Assembly (NCBI RefSeq): GCF_000002235.5
Contig: NW_022145611.1
Location: 21,737,298-21,801,297 of the forward strand
Length of the DNA: 64,000 bases
Reading direction: 5' to 3'
From: Strongylocentrotus purpuratus
Lineage: Eukaryota; Echinodermata; Echinoidea; Camarodonta; Strongylocentrotidae
Part shown: positions 14,301 to 27,093 of the stretch, piece by piece
Layout of the letters: every line of letters starts with the position of its first letter
How positions within the stretch are numbered: position 1 is the first letter of the stretch
Notes under the pieces: model-generated
The model's database searches: none
What the model saw: only the letters and a program-made list of their open reading frames with translations
What the model was told of the DNA's origin: nothing
Made by a program: the position numbers and the translations under genes

Positions 14301-17300
14301 CTGTCTTTCTCTCTTTTTAAATTTGTCATTGTGTCATTTGATATGGCTTGTACTGTAGACTCCTCTCCTGCTGGATTTCATGTAATGTAGAAGTCAGATG
14401 GTGATTAGTGTTTTATTGTTCTGACCTTGAGTTAACTAATAATTCAACTTGATGGTGCACTGAATGTCATAATGAATGTTATCAATACGTTTGACTTGCG
14501 AATAAAGTACCGAAGAAGGAAGCTGGGAAGCTGGGATCGGAACAAAATATCAGTTTTAAGAAATGATTATTGTAAAGTTATTTGTGAGATATCATGAATC
14601 ATCACACTGACATCTTTTGACATCAAGCTGCTCAATATTTTTTTTCTTCTTCTGATTTTCCTTTTCTTTTTTCCTTTAGCTCATTACTCAGTTATACATT
14701 TTCTACAAAATATTTTATGGCACATGCCATTCTTCTGTAGAATTTGACATTCAGTGTTTTTTTTAAAATGATATATTCACTTTTATTCATCTTTTTCAAT
14801 TTAAGCAGAAGTAAAATAATAAATAATTTATGGTCCTTATACATGTATGTACATGTACATCCCAATGTAATTTGTGTATGCCCTAAAATGTTGAATCAAA
14901 GTGAGACTAATTACAAATTATTGCCAATTTATTCATCTTAATGGCAGAAATTAATATTACTTTCAAAAAAAAGAATCAGGTGGACTGGCAAATGCTATGC
15001 AAACGCAGCAGAATGGAATTATGATTTGAAAGCGATGATCCATAGTCAAATTTTAATGGACATTGCCACAGTCAATTGGTCTAGATGAGTCAACACGGAG
15101 CTCTCTTTTAATTGCTAATTAACTCTGTTTGTTTTTTCCCCACATGGTGTCGTCATTGCATGCTTGTGAGTTTATGAGTCTAACAGAACCTGCATACATG
15201 TACATGTATACATGTACAATGTGTTTTGTCTACTTCATAAAACAATTTCAATTTGATGTATCTATAGAATTTGGTTTATAATAGGTAGTCTATGAATTGG
15301 ACAATTTTAATTTCCAATAAACTTGTATTTTCATTCAGTTGAATCCATTGTTATCTCAGATTTATAATTCAACGTGTTACTTATTAGAGTTAAACAGTTT
15401 TCTCTGCCATTTCTTTACCCCAATAATTCTCATTCCGCCCGGAAGGGTGTCAATTAAATGTAAAGTATTACACCTGTAAGTTAGCCCCTCTATTTCTCTC
15501 AGCATTTGATATAAATGGAAATTGAAATTGAATTTTATTTTCATTGGTGTTGTAGAAAGCTGATACCTTTGGGGGTTGGATGTGCAGATGAGCTAGGTTT
15601 GAACACTTCGAAATTCAATGATACTTTATCATAGCACGAGCAAGTCAGTCAACATGTACATGTACCGTTAAATGCTTGCTATTTATGAGAAATTTATTGT
15701 ATTTTTATGGTTACTCAGTCTTCGACAATGATTGATGATAATTAGCTCGGTCGGGCTAGACCAGGTATATGATGTACTTGAACATCAATAACCAGGAAAT
15801 GACCTGATAATGGTAGACTGTGTTGTATAAATCAACCATATTGTATGCTGCTTATCCAGTAATACCACAGATGACTATATCATTGATTGGCAGCTTTTAT
15901 TGAGCTGACATTTGTCCAGTATGCATTGTATGCGGTAAGCCCTCCATTATGAACTGCCATTCGTACACACTACATATGTACACTGTGTACATAGTATGTA
16001 TTCTTGTCGTGTACTAGGCTATAAGTATCTACACTGTAACTTATTCTAATTTCAGTCATGATGTATACCTGGGCAATTATGCCCCAGAGATTGTGTTTAA
16101 AATGAAAATATGATAATAGTCGTGATTTGGGTCTAGAGTATCCATCTTGGTGATTCGAAGTTATCTTCAGGATTATCGACCTGAATATTATAATTGCATT
16201 GTGTATGAAATCAATGGAAGGTAGATTGTGAACATGAGATTTCCCACAACAAAGCTTTATTATCATTATTTGTTTTATATAACATCAAAAATTATATCAA
16301 CAAAATAAAATATCAAAAAATATATTACCCAAAATACGAGTCGCATACTGTCTAACCAAAAATGCACGCTCAATGACATAGTCATTCAATAAATTATTTA
16401 TTGAATATCATGTGACCAACAATCCTCCAATCAAATAACAATGATCTACTTAGATGATATATAATATCTGCTTGTAATATGATACTTGTTTATTTGGAAA
16501 CTTTTCATAACACACTTGTGTAAAAGATTTTTTAAAAACATATATAATATAGAACTTTGAATATAAGTGATGTTTGAATAGTCATAGCTGAAGGGCCTGA
16601 AGAGGGGAACATCAAAATGTATGGAATGTGATTGGTCTTGACAGTGTTAGTGTGATTCCAAACCCATCTAGAGTTTCAACCTCTATTTAAATGAAATAAC
16701 AGAAAGGTCAGAATCTGTGTATATAGTGCATGCATGTGGTTTTTTCGCTTACAGTGGTTTGACAACATCATCTCATTCAATTTTTAGTATTTACAAAAAT
16801 TTATATTCATTTAGTTTTATGCGTTGTTGTTACAATTTTATCTACAGTATATGCACTGTATACATATCATTAGTTTGTCCTTTTGACGATTGAGCCTTAG
16901 AATGCCTTGGTAGATGATAAACAGAAAAAAAAGAAAACAAAATTGTTTCTAATGATAGACTAATTTTTGTATCCCTTAAAAATTATATGAAATTAGATCA
17001 GCTATATATCATATCAATTTAAAGTGTGAAATCTTACAGCCAGTAACAGCCTCGTGTCTAGGTGTAGTAAATTATTGATGAAAAAATAGAAACCGATGTT
17101 GCAGAACGCTACCAGTAGGAAAGTGATATGGGCGAGTGGGTGCATCATCTTAGGCATGAATATGTATTTGAGATATGAGGTGACCTCCTGCTAGTTCAAG
17201 AGAAAATGGTTGATACTTTATATGAAAATTCCCCATCGAGAGTCTTTTAAATTAATAAGAAATAAATCGTGATATTTAATGGCTGTTAAATAATCTTGGC

Positions 17301-20300
17301 CTGCGAAGGACATGCAGGCCTACATGTACGTGTACATGTACGTGTACATACATATACATGTACCGGTACATGTACATGAATATTGTATATAAATTACTCC
17401 TTGCAGGTTGAATTTAATGTTATGTCAAAGAGCACAGCAATGTTCACTTGCTTACATGGTGACTCACTAATAAGATGAGAGTACATGATGTTAAGCATCT
17501 TGTATCCAGGGATACCACCAATATGTTATAGGTCATGTCACATTGATGTGAGCTAGTTGATGAGATGATGGCCCCCTGTAAAGGGCCCCCACAAAGATGA
17601 TAATCGTGATCCTTGCCATATGGGCCTTATGGGGGCTGACCTCCAAGTTCATATCATAGTGTATTTACTGCAAATACAAATTCCTCAAAAGAACACTTGA
17701 CCTAGCTATTCTGTCGACATGCTTTGTGGAGAATTATGATGCCTGTCTTTCATACCATAGCAACATAAAACATATATTAAACCTGGCCTTTTGGATATAT
17801 GTTTAGAGGGAGTTTATCTGACAACTAGAAATTTTCAGTAAGTTCTTGTCTCAGTGTTTTTGAACCTGAAGGTAAATGTATAGCTTTCTGACTGAACTAA
17901 TTCGTCGCTGTTTTCACGAAGTGACGGTAGTGAAAAAAAATTGCATTCACTTTGCGTGTAAATTTTCCTCACTACCGTCACTTCGTGAAAACAAGGACAA
18001 ATTGTGAGAATTGAAGTTGATATATAGCTATTCTAAATAGATTTTCCTTGAGGTGTAGTTACTATAGACAGCTCATGTGTTTATTTGATTTTGGACTAAA
18101 ATCTTGGTTATTAAAAACTTAATGACAAAAATAACATTTTAAGAATGGCTTAATCAACTATTTGAGATCATAATTTATAATGCCGTTAGATCTTGGAGCT
18201 AAAGAACATTTCAATTATGCCATAGAACGAGACTCTGAGATAAAGTGACATAGAGGAATAAATTAAAATCATTATTATCAAATGAAGATGTTGGTAACTG
18301 AACATGTTGCAAAAAGAAAGTGAGGATCATTGAAGATAATTATTAAACCTCTATTATACCACAATACGACAAAATATTCATATCTATCCTGAAGTAGAAT
18401 ACTATAAGCCTACATGAGAGTACAGAAACTTCGATTTTATAGAATACATGTATGCATGAACGTCCTTTGCTACCGTATTCACCAGCCCTACATCTATAGT
18501 ACATTTACATGTTATACAGTGACAAGATACCAAGATATATCGAGATATATGAGATATCAAGCAAAAGACGTGATGTTCTTTAGGTGCATGTTGAATAAAT
18601 AAATTGAGGCCAAATGGTGAATTAGTGGAGGCAATGACTCCCTTGTGGTAGTTTCTGAATGTATTATTGATGCTTGTGCCAATTCCATTATAAATAGGAC
18701 TTGATGAGGTCTACAGAGAGTTGACCATTTGCATGATATTATGGCTTTTTGATTTCAAGGATGTTCTGCATAGAAACTGTTATATTTGATAGGGAGAAAA
18801 ATATCACAACACAGACATTTTGAATGCCAGAATTACTGAATAATTTAATGGGCATTTTATGACTATTTTTACATCTACATGTACATGTAGTCTGTTCCTT
18901 TGAAGGGGGGGGGGGGGTGAGGAAATTATGAAATATTATCTATGCACTATATATTTTGTCTTTCATATGACTTGATGAACTACGTTGTTTGATTTTTTGG
19001 CAGTATTGTTTGCTAAATCAAGCCTATTTACCAACTTTAATTGAGGAGATAAGGAGAGTTAAACAAATAGCAATATCGATCAATCACAGAGTTTCCTCTT
19101 GACAATTATCATTGTGTCTACATATATGATTATGAGAGATATTGGATATGAAATGTTGACAGACTACTTGAAACCATTGATTGATATCAGGTTCATTGCT
19201 CTTGTCCTGTGTAAAACTCGGGATGGGTTGAGATGGGAGATGAAACAGACATATTAAGTGCTTGTCGGTCCATGGTTATAATAGAGGGATATTAAGACCG
19301 GGCAGTTGTGTTCAATTATTGAGAAGCCGGAAACCTTTCATGGAAATGAAGCGATTCATGTGGTTGTAAATCACCATTTTAGTGCCTTATTTTGAACTCC
19401 TGTTTGATTTTATGACTGGCTATGGTACAAGGAAAGATCAATTATCCATTAGGATGTAGAACAAGTAAAAGAAAGAGAACGAAGTTGAGAATGAATGAGG
19501 GGGGAAAAGGGCAAAGGTATAGGATTTAGGCAACAATGTTTTTTTTTGTGTGTCTTTGTCTATGTTTTTAATTTTAAAGAAATCTTTAGAAAGATAGGTG
19601 ATTATCATCGATATAAGGCTTCCAAGTGGTAAAATAAATCAGTGTATCTTTAGCGCAGTATCCGGATGACTGATCAATATTGTTTTCGTATTGCTCAGTC
19701 ATCTGGGAACTTCAACTATTGATATAGAAGCAATATTTACCAAAGTAAGTCAAATTTAGATATTTCGTCGCTGTTTTCACAAAGTGACGGTAGTGAAAAA
19801 AAATTGCATTCACTTTGCGTTACGATTTTCCTCACTACCGTCACTTCATGAAAACAGCGACGATTTGGCTAGTCAGCCTGATATAGATAATAATAGTAAT
19901 ATTGTATGGCTTTGTTTTTGTGTGATACAAGAATATATTACCCTCGCTAAGACAATAAACTCGTCTTTGACTTGTCCAATATTGTCATAGCTCGAGCAAT
20001 ATTGTACCACACTCTAAGCCAGCAAATATTAAAATATCTCACCCATGTATTTGTGATTTAAAGAAACTTGACAGATGCATGTTAATTTCTTGCCTGAACA
20101 TACTTCTAGGCATTTTAAAGCATCATGTGTAAATGAGGCTTTGTGCTTGAGTGATGGCTGGAGATGAAGATGCTCTCTATCGTACATTTCTGAGGGGAAA
20201 AGATGTTAATTTTGACAGGAATGTGATAACAAAATTCTAGAGAACTTGAAGTTTGCCCAAGGCTTGTCTCATGTAGCATTTCAATATCATGCACAAATCA

Positions 20301-20817
20301 CTTACCAGTATGACTACTTCCAGAACTTGACACAAGCTTGTAATAATCTGGGTAGTATTGACACACGGGAAGTAATGCATTGCACCGCATTGCTGTGATT
20401 ACTTTTCAATATATTTGCTCCAGTTCTTCCTTGTACCCTTTTGTCATGCAATTTGTGTCCTTTAATATATCTGATTGCTCATTAATCATCCCACATCTCA
20501 TAGCAGTCAGATCAAGGATAGATTGTTCAGGTTTTGTACCTTTAACTAGGCTTTAGATGTGAATCTGGATTGAAGAAAACAAAATCTGTTTCCTTTCCGT
20601 TCCTTATTGCAACACTTCCACGTTTCCATTATCATGTACATGTACATGTACGTTTCATACAATGTACAGTGCCTTGTCTTCTGTACCTTTTGGCAGTCTG
20701 GATGTACCTGTACATGTAGATTATGAGGGCCCAAGTCTCCCAGGTGCCTGTTCGTGTCGAGCCCAGGATTAGGGCTTATATAATTTTGTATCAGAACATG
20801 TGACTTATTTGGAATTG

Positions 20818-20862
<45 letters not shown>

Positions 20863-23800
20863 CTCATGCATACATGTGTAAAGTAGCAATAAAAGCTTAT
20901 TTTTCATGTACTGCTGCATAGATATTGTGTGGTTGAGCTCAGGTGCCAAATATATGTGGTTCATTTTGTCTTTGTACATCAGCGCATCATTTCATGAAAA
21001 CGTCATTAGAACAATTTATTTCATTGTGTTGTCTGTGGACTTGTACTTGTAACAGTTTTGTGAAATGATACCTTGATAATTAAGGTTATATTTTACATTT
21101 AAATGCTGTCACTTTTAACTTTATTTCTCTCTGTTTTAATACTCGCCTACCATATCATCTATGTGTATGTCATGTCTTTCCCCTTTTAACCATGTATCCT
21201 TCCTTATTACCTACACCAATCAAAACATTGAAATGCAAGTATCTCTTCTACTAGTGTATCTGGTATATGTAAGTAAACCTCTCTTTCTTTCTGTCTTTTT
21301 TAGGATTCTGGGTCAGTTGAACAGAGTTGCCTCTTCAAAGTTGATGAATATGGATTTTTCATCTACTATAAGAGCGAAGGCAGGGTAAGTATTATCTTCA
21401 TTGTAATTATCATATTGTATCTTTTTTACCTTATTCTTGTCGTTAATGGATTCAGTATTTCATGATGGGAGATCTCATTGCTTTTAGATAATAGTTCCTC
21501 TAAGTTATCTGTGATTTTTGATATAGGACTTTGCTATAAGCACTTTCCATTTCAGATGATTAATTTATTTTAAAAATATTTTCTTCTTTTAAAGAGAAGG
21601 TTGAGTTCTGGGAAGAGGTGAAAAATAATTTGTGAGCGTTACTCATTCCTATTATGCAAGTGTGGAAGAACATCAGATAAGACATGTTCCCTGAAAAGCC
21701 TGGCTCTTCAAATGCCTTCACATTCTAAGTATGCATGTAACATCGTAAAAATGGGGGGGGGGGGGGGCCGGCTTTTTACGCCACGTGTTCGTGTAGTCCC
21801 ATATACATCTTTCTTTGTACAGCGTTTGTAACTTTACCAAGACTTGGCCAAATTTCTTATCAGTTTGATGATTCCAGAACCTTGCAATACACACAAATTC
21901 TTATATGCTAGATGATCAACCTTTTCTGGTCGGTTCCACACCGTTTCTTTCACAATGCAATCGCATGACCAGAACTCAACTTCATCTTTAAGCATACACA
22001 AATCATTTCGTAGTTTATGAAGGATTTGCTGCTCTATTAGGATTTTCAAATAAAAAATCCTGATAAAAAAAAAAAAAAATCACATCGCTATTGCATTTAA
22101 AATGGACATCATATATGCTTACATGTATTGATCTGAACCTTTCCATTTTTGCTAAATGTATTATGAGTATGCAATGTAGAAACTCTCCGTAGAATAATGG
22201 GACACACCTTGACATGGCTCCAGTTGAAGACATTGGAGCGAGAGAGGGAGAGAGAAAGGGAGAGAGAGAGAGAGAGAGAGAGGTATATTCTGTGTTCCTC
22301 ACTGGCAGCCATCTTGTTTAAGCCATCTGTGCGGAACTGCTCAATAGAAAATGATAATGGGGTACAACTTAAGGCATTTCTCACATTTGACTTGCCCTAC
22401 ATTTTAGATGCAAGGGATAGTATTTTACAGTTGCAATAAAGGGGGTTTCTCACTGAGCGGCGAATGCTTGCAAACGTAAAAGGTTCGTAAAAGGTTGCAA
22501 GAGACTACATTTCAGTAATACTTTCATTTTTATTGTAATGTATAGTCAAATACCTCAATAGAAGAACAGAAGAATAGCAATTTTTTCCCTTCAAATTATG
22601 AATGTGTATGTAGATGGATCAGAATGTTTTATATTTGGACATTTGCATGCATATGGTTAGGTCTAGTTACCCATCATTGTTATTTAAACATTATATGAAT
22701 TTAAAGCTATCTAATCCTTTCTGTAATTTGTGACCTGAGATTACTGAGAAATTGTATAAATGAAGTTGTTCTTTTGATACTACTCTTACAACAATCTCTT
22801 TCAATGTTTACTCAAAGTATTTAGTAATGTCCACAAAATGAATACATCAAAGGTTCCATAACTTTCTTCAGTTATTGCACTAACCTCATATCTACTGCAG
22901 ATAGTAGCCAATGTCTTTTTACACAAAGAATACATCCAATGGCTTGTTCATATGAATTCAGCTAGTCTATTGAGAAAGAATGATTTTACTAGAATTATAA
23001 TATGCAGTGTTGTGTGGATAATACCAGCTGATGGTAGGCATGTTTATCACATGCACTTCATATAGATGCTGCATTATGTATGAACCATTTTTACTTCTGT
23101 TTAACATTTGACCGGATTAAATATGGAGCTCAAATAACTTTTATTGAAATCCATTGATAATATGGTTGGAAAAAAAATTAAACGTCTCAAACAAGTTAAT
23201 AAAAAAAGCATATTAAAAAATAGATAGGCATTGATTCAAGATCTTACTAGATAATTATCCTTCACATATATATTAGTAGAAAAAATTGATAAAGCTCAGC
23301 TCAGGATAGATGATGTATTTCAGATGATAAAATGCATATTTCTATGTACTCCTTCTTTGAGAATGTTATTGGTTAGTGTATCTCCACCTTTGCATTAGGG
23401 GGAGGGGGGGGGGGGGTGTGCATTTGGGTAAAAGTCAAGGATATTTTTAAGGGTTTGAGATTTTGCAATCAAAAAGCAATTCCAATTCATGCTTTGCAAT
23501 AAGGATTCTAGAGATTTTAGAGCTTTCAACGGAATCTGACAATCTGTACTCAACTTCCTTTTATCCTTGAACTTTACACCTATTCTGTATACCTTTTTAA
23601 TATTTATTGTATGATGAAAGTCAATGTCATGTTTACGTTAGTCTTTACCATTCAGCAGCCTTACTTTTGTTCTCGATTTCAAAGGAAATCGTGTGGATTT
23701 GTCCATTTTCACTGTATAAACATACACTATATCAAACACTGTATAAGAGTAGTTGATGCAGATTTTGAGTACAGTTTTGTGAAAAGTGATATTTCAGGGA

Positions 23801-26800
23801 AGGGAGCAGTCCTTTCTCATAATTTTGCATGTTTCAAAGATATTTTTATGTTGGTTTAAAACAAAAATGCTTCAAGACAAGTTGCAAGTCTTACTAAGAG
23901 GCAGTCAATTTTATAATTAATGTCATACACCATATTTCATATATGCTTTTTGTGATATGTGTTAAACATCTTTTTCTTTTATTATGGTCACTTTTTTATT
24001 GGTTTCAAGAGTATACTTCTTGTTTGGTACTGTTTTTTTAGCATGTGAATAACTCTTGTATATAAATCTCATATATTTTTTTTCTTCTTCAAATTTTTAT
24101 GACTGAAGTCTAATAATATACTCTGTATTGATATTTTGTTATGATTCAGACTCACTGGACACAATGGGGAAAAATTAAGTGACTTAAAGACCTCATTAAT
24201 GGGCAAGCCAACCCTGAAGAATAAGATGAAGAATAAGATGAATAGAATGGCAAAGGTTTTTAAATAAATCATAAGTTATGAATGTTTAAAATGGGCAATT
24301 TGGTCAGTGGTCACTGATATATCTCCTGTTTGTTGTGTACAAAATATCACTAATTTCTGTTTTCCTCTTAATTACACTGCATGTACATCACAGAGACATT
24401 ATCCATTCAGCCCATTAGAACAGCTCATAACCTTTAATTATTACAACTTTTAGAAGATCACAACATTCTGATATTTTTTTAAATTCCATTAAACCATTCA
24501 CCATTCTACCTGTACTTCTCTGATTTCTCTGCTTTCTAGGAGATTGCTATCAAGGTTGGATTTACCTCTAAAAACACTATTTGATATAAAAGAAAAAGAA
24601 GAATAATTTCAGACCAGCTCAATAATTAGACTTAGAAACCACAAAGACTCGTCCACATGAAAACATTTTAAAACGGGGAAAAAAGGAAAATGGAAGAAAA
24701 ATATCTGAAAAACATCAGCTGTACTTTGTTTTCTATTATTTTTTTTATAGCAGCTAATGAGATTGAGAAAGCCGTAATGATATTAAGATGACCCTTTAAG
24801 TTATGCAGTGTAATCACTTGCCCATGGTAATAAGCCATCAGTGAAGAAAAAGTTAGGAGCAGAGAATAATAAGCTCTAGAGAGCACCTAAAGAGCTTTGG
24901 AAAAGTAGAAAAAAACAAAAGATGCATGAAAATTAGGGTGCTTTTTGCGAAAATCTCGCTTTTACAAAAACAAATCCTAGGAAAGCTTCTACAAACAAGG
25001 ACTTGTTTTTATATTGTTCAAAAGCAGACCCTGTCTATATGACCAAAGACATAATTCGTCCTTGTTTTCACGAAGTGACGGTAGTGAGGAAAATCGTAAC
25101 GCAAAGTGAATGCAATTTTTTTTCACTACCGTCACTTCGTGAAAACAGCGACGAATTGTTTAAAGGGGACATCATCTTTTCCCATTGTATCCCAAAAGTC
25201 ATATGGCTTCTTTCAAAGATACCATACTAGATTGTATATACTGGAGACCAAACTCTTATTATTGCATTAAACTAAGCCTGTATAGTGGCTGACTAACTTC
25301 AAAACACTAAGTGCCTTCTTTATTGGGTAGGAATTATGAACAAGCAAGTAACAAATATCAACCAAATCCATCTCTCCTTGATAGAGGATATTCCGAGGAC
25401 AATGTAATGGTCAAACTATGGCCATTTATCTGGATTATGGTCATTATATAGGACACAGATGAAAGAGCAGCACGTTGGTTATTTGTCAGTCTGTTAATTG
25501 GCAAAATGACCTCTTCTTTTCTCAATGCTCTTGAGATCTAACTTGTTTGCTTCATCTGTTTTGACGAGGTGTTCATAGAACTTCAATAACAACTCAAGAT
25601 TTACTGCCAGTGTCAGCATAATACTAAGGCCAGTTAAAGACCCTGTCACGTATTAAAGGTCTTAAATAAAGTCCTGAAAATGGATTCGGATGTAAATTGT
25701 GTGTTGGTAATCCTTAGATAATAAGGAGAAATATTAAAAGAGTTTTAAAACAAAATAAAAGAGTAAGAACACAATCCTAGTAGTGAAGAGTGGATAAGAA
25801 CTTTTGTACTGATGATTCAGGGCTTGTGAGGATGTAGAATATCATCTACCTTTTCTGTTTTCCAAGATTTCTGTTATCTACAAGGGAATTGTATCATTGA
25901 TAATACTATACTTTACAATATTTAGGTGTGAGTGAAGTAATATTCGATGACTGTTTTTAATACTTTTTATTATCAATATCTTGGAGACCATATTGGGTCA
26001 CTTATATCACTTGGTTTAGATCACTTTTCTTCTATCTCATTCATACAAACTAAGCAATACTACCTCTTGTCTTCTTGTTTGCTCAAGCGTTGGTTTTCAC
26101 TGAAAAAGTAAAAATTCTCTCTCCTTTCAGTTGCCTTTCTTTGATTATTTTGTCTTGTCTGTACCTTCTTATTCTCTCCCTCTATCGTTTCAACATATTT
26201 CTCTCTCCCTGACCCCCCCCCCCCGCCTCTCTATCTTTTTCTCTCTCTTTCTTTCTTTCTCTCTCTCTCTCTCATTTCGTCTATCTCTCTCTCTCTCTCT
26301 CTCTTTTTACATCGCTCTCTCTCTCTTTCTCTCCCCCATTGTTTCCACGTTGGTTCCTCTGTCTCCTGTCATGATATTTAATCTTCATCATTATTGGACA
26401 TGAAGCAGCTGAGCAATAGCACCGAAGGACAGCCGTGGTGCTATTAATCAACATAATAATTAACATAATGACCAGGCATGGGTATGACCATCCATCCTTC
26501 AGAATTAAATTTTTAACAGGGAGAAATTCAAAGGGTGTGATTTTGATGTATATACAAGATGGGACAAAACATGTACAGTGTAGAAGAACAAAAGCGGATA
26601 TATAGTTACATTGTGTGGCACAAATTTCTAAAGATTTATGTTGCTTTCAGAAGCATTTTTTGTTTCAAAATTATCGAGAAATTACTACAAACGTCATTAA
26701 CTTAAATCTATTGCATACGGGAATCAAGATGCTCCTGTATCAAAGCCTATATGGAAATGAGATAATTCAGAAGCAAATGGGTTAAATATAATTTCTCTCT

Positions 26801-27052
26801 CTCTGGGATGAGTTCGCATATCTTTAACTGCATTCACCTCTCGCAAGATTACCATTCAGTCTTCAGGATTTTTTTCTTCAAAATCCTAAATGATACATTG
26901 CTGTCTTGTTATGTGTTGGAGATAAGCTGCAAGCCTTGATATGAAAAAAAAAAAAAAACAACATTCATATAATAAAACTAACATTCATTTGTACCTTCTA
27001 TGTATTAACGAAATGTAGTATATTGTTGAATTTCCAGAGGGAGAGGGAGTTT

Positions 27053-27093
<41 letters not shown>

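Larger units (their letters stand above)
3809..21303 (+). other. PLCB4: Intron 1 (17.5 kb)
   Basis: The intron runs from GTAAGT to TTTTTTAG. It contains GA repeats, the homopolymer block at 4905-5330, a 144-bp foldback (11045-11188), two 97-bp MITE copies and a hairpin (19662-19706). It also holds most of the window's TACATGTA clusters: near 6460, 7801, 8195, 9520, 10120, 10295, 13090, 13170, 13550, 14850, 15196, 15655, 17321, 18880, 20636 and 20706. Large parts (about 5400-11000, 11200-17300) show only unique-looking AT-rich sequence with short open frames that I do not support as genes. Confidence 0.85.

Noticed and set aside
22440-22505. CACTGAGCGGCGAATGC and AACGTAAAAGG resemble words in the homopolymer block at 5100-5150
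   Set aside because: The shared words are short and their order and spacing differ; not enough to call a common element.
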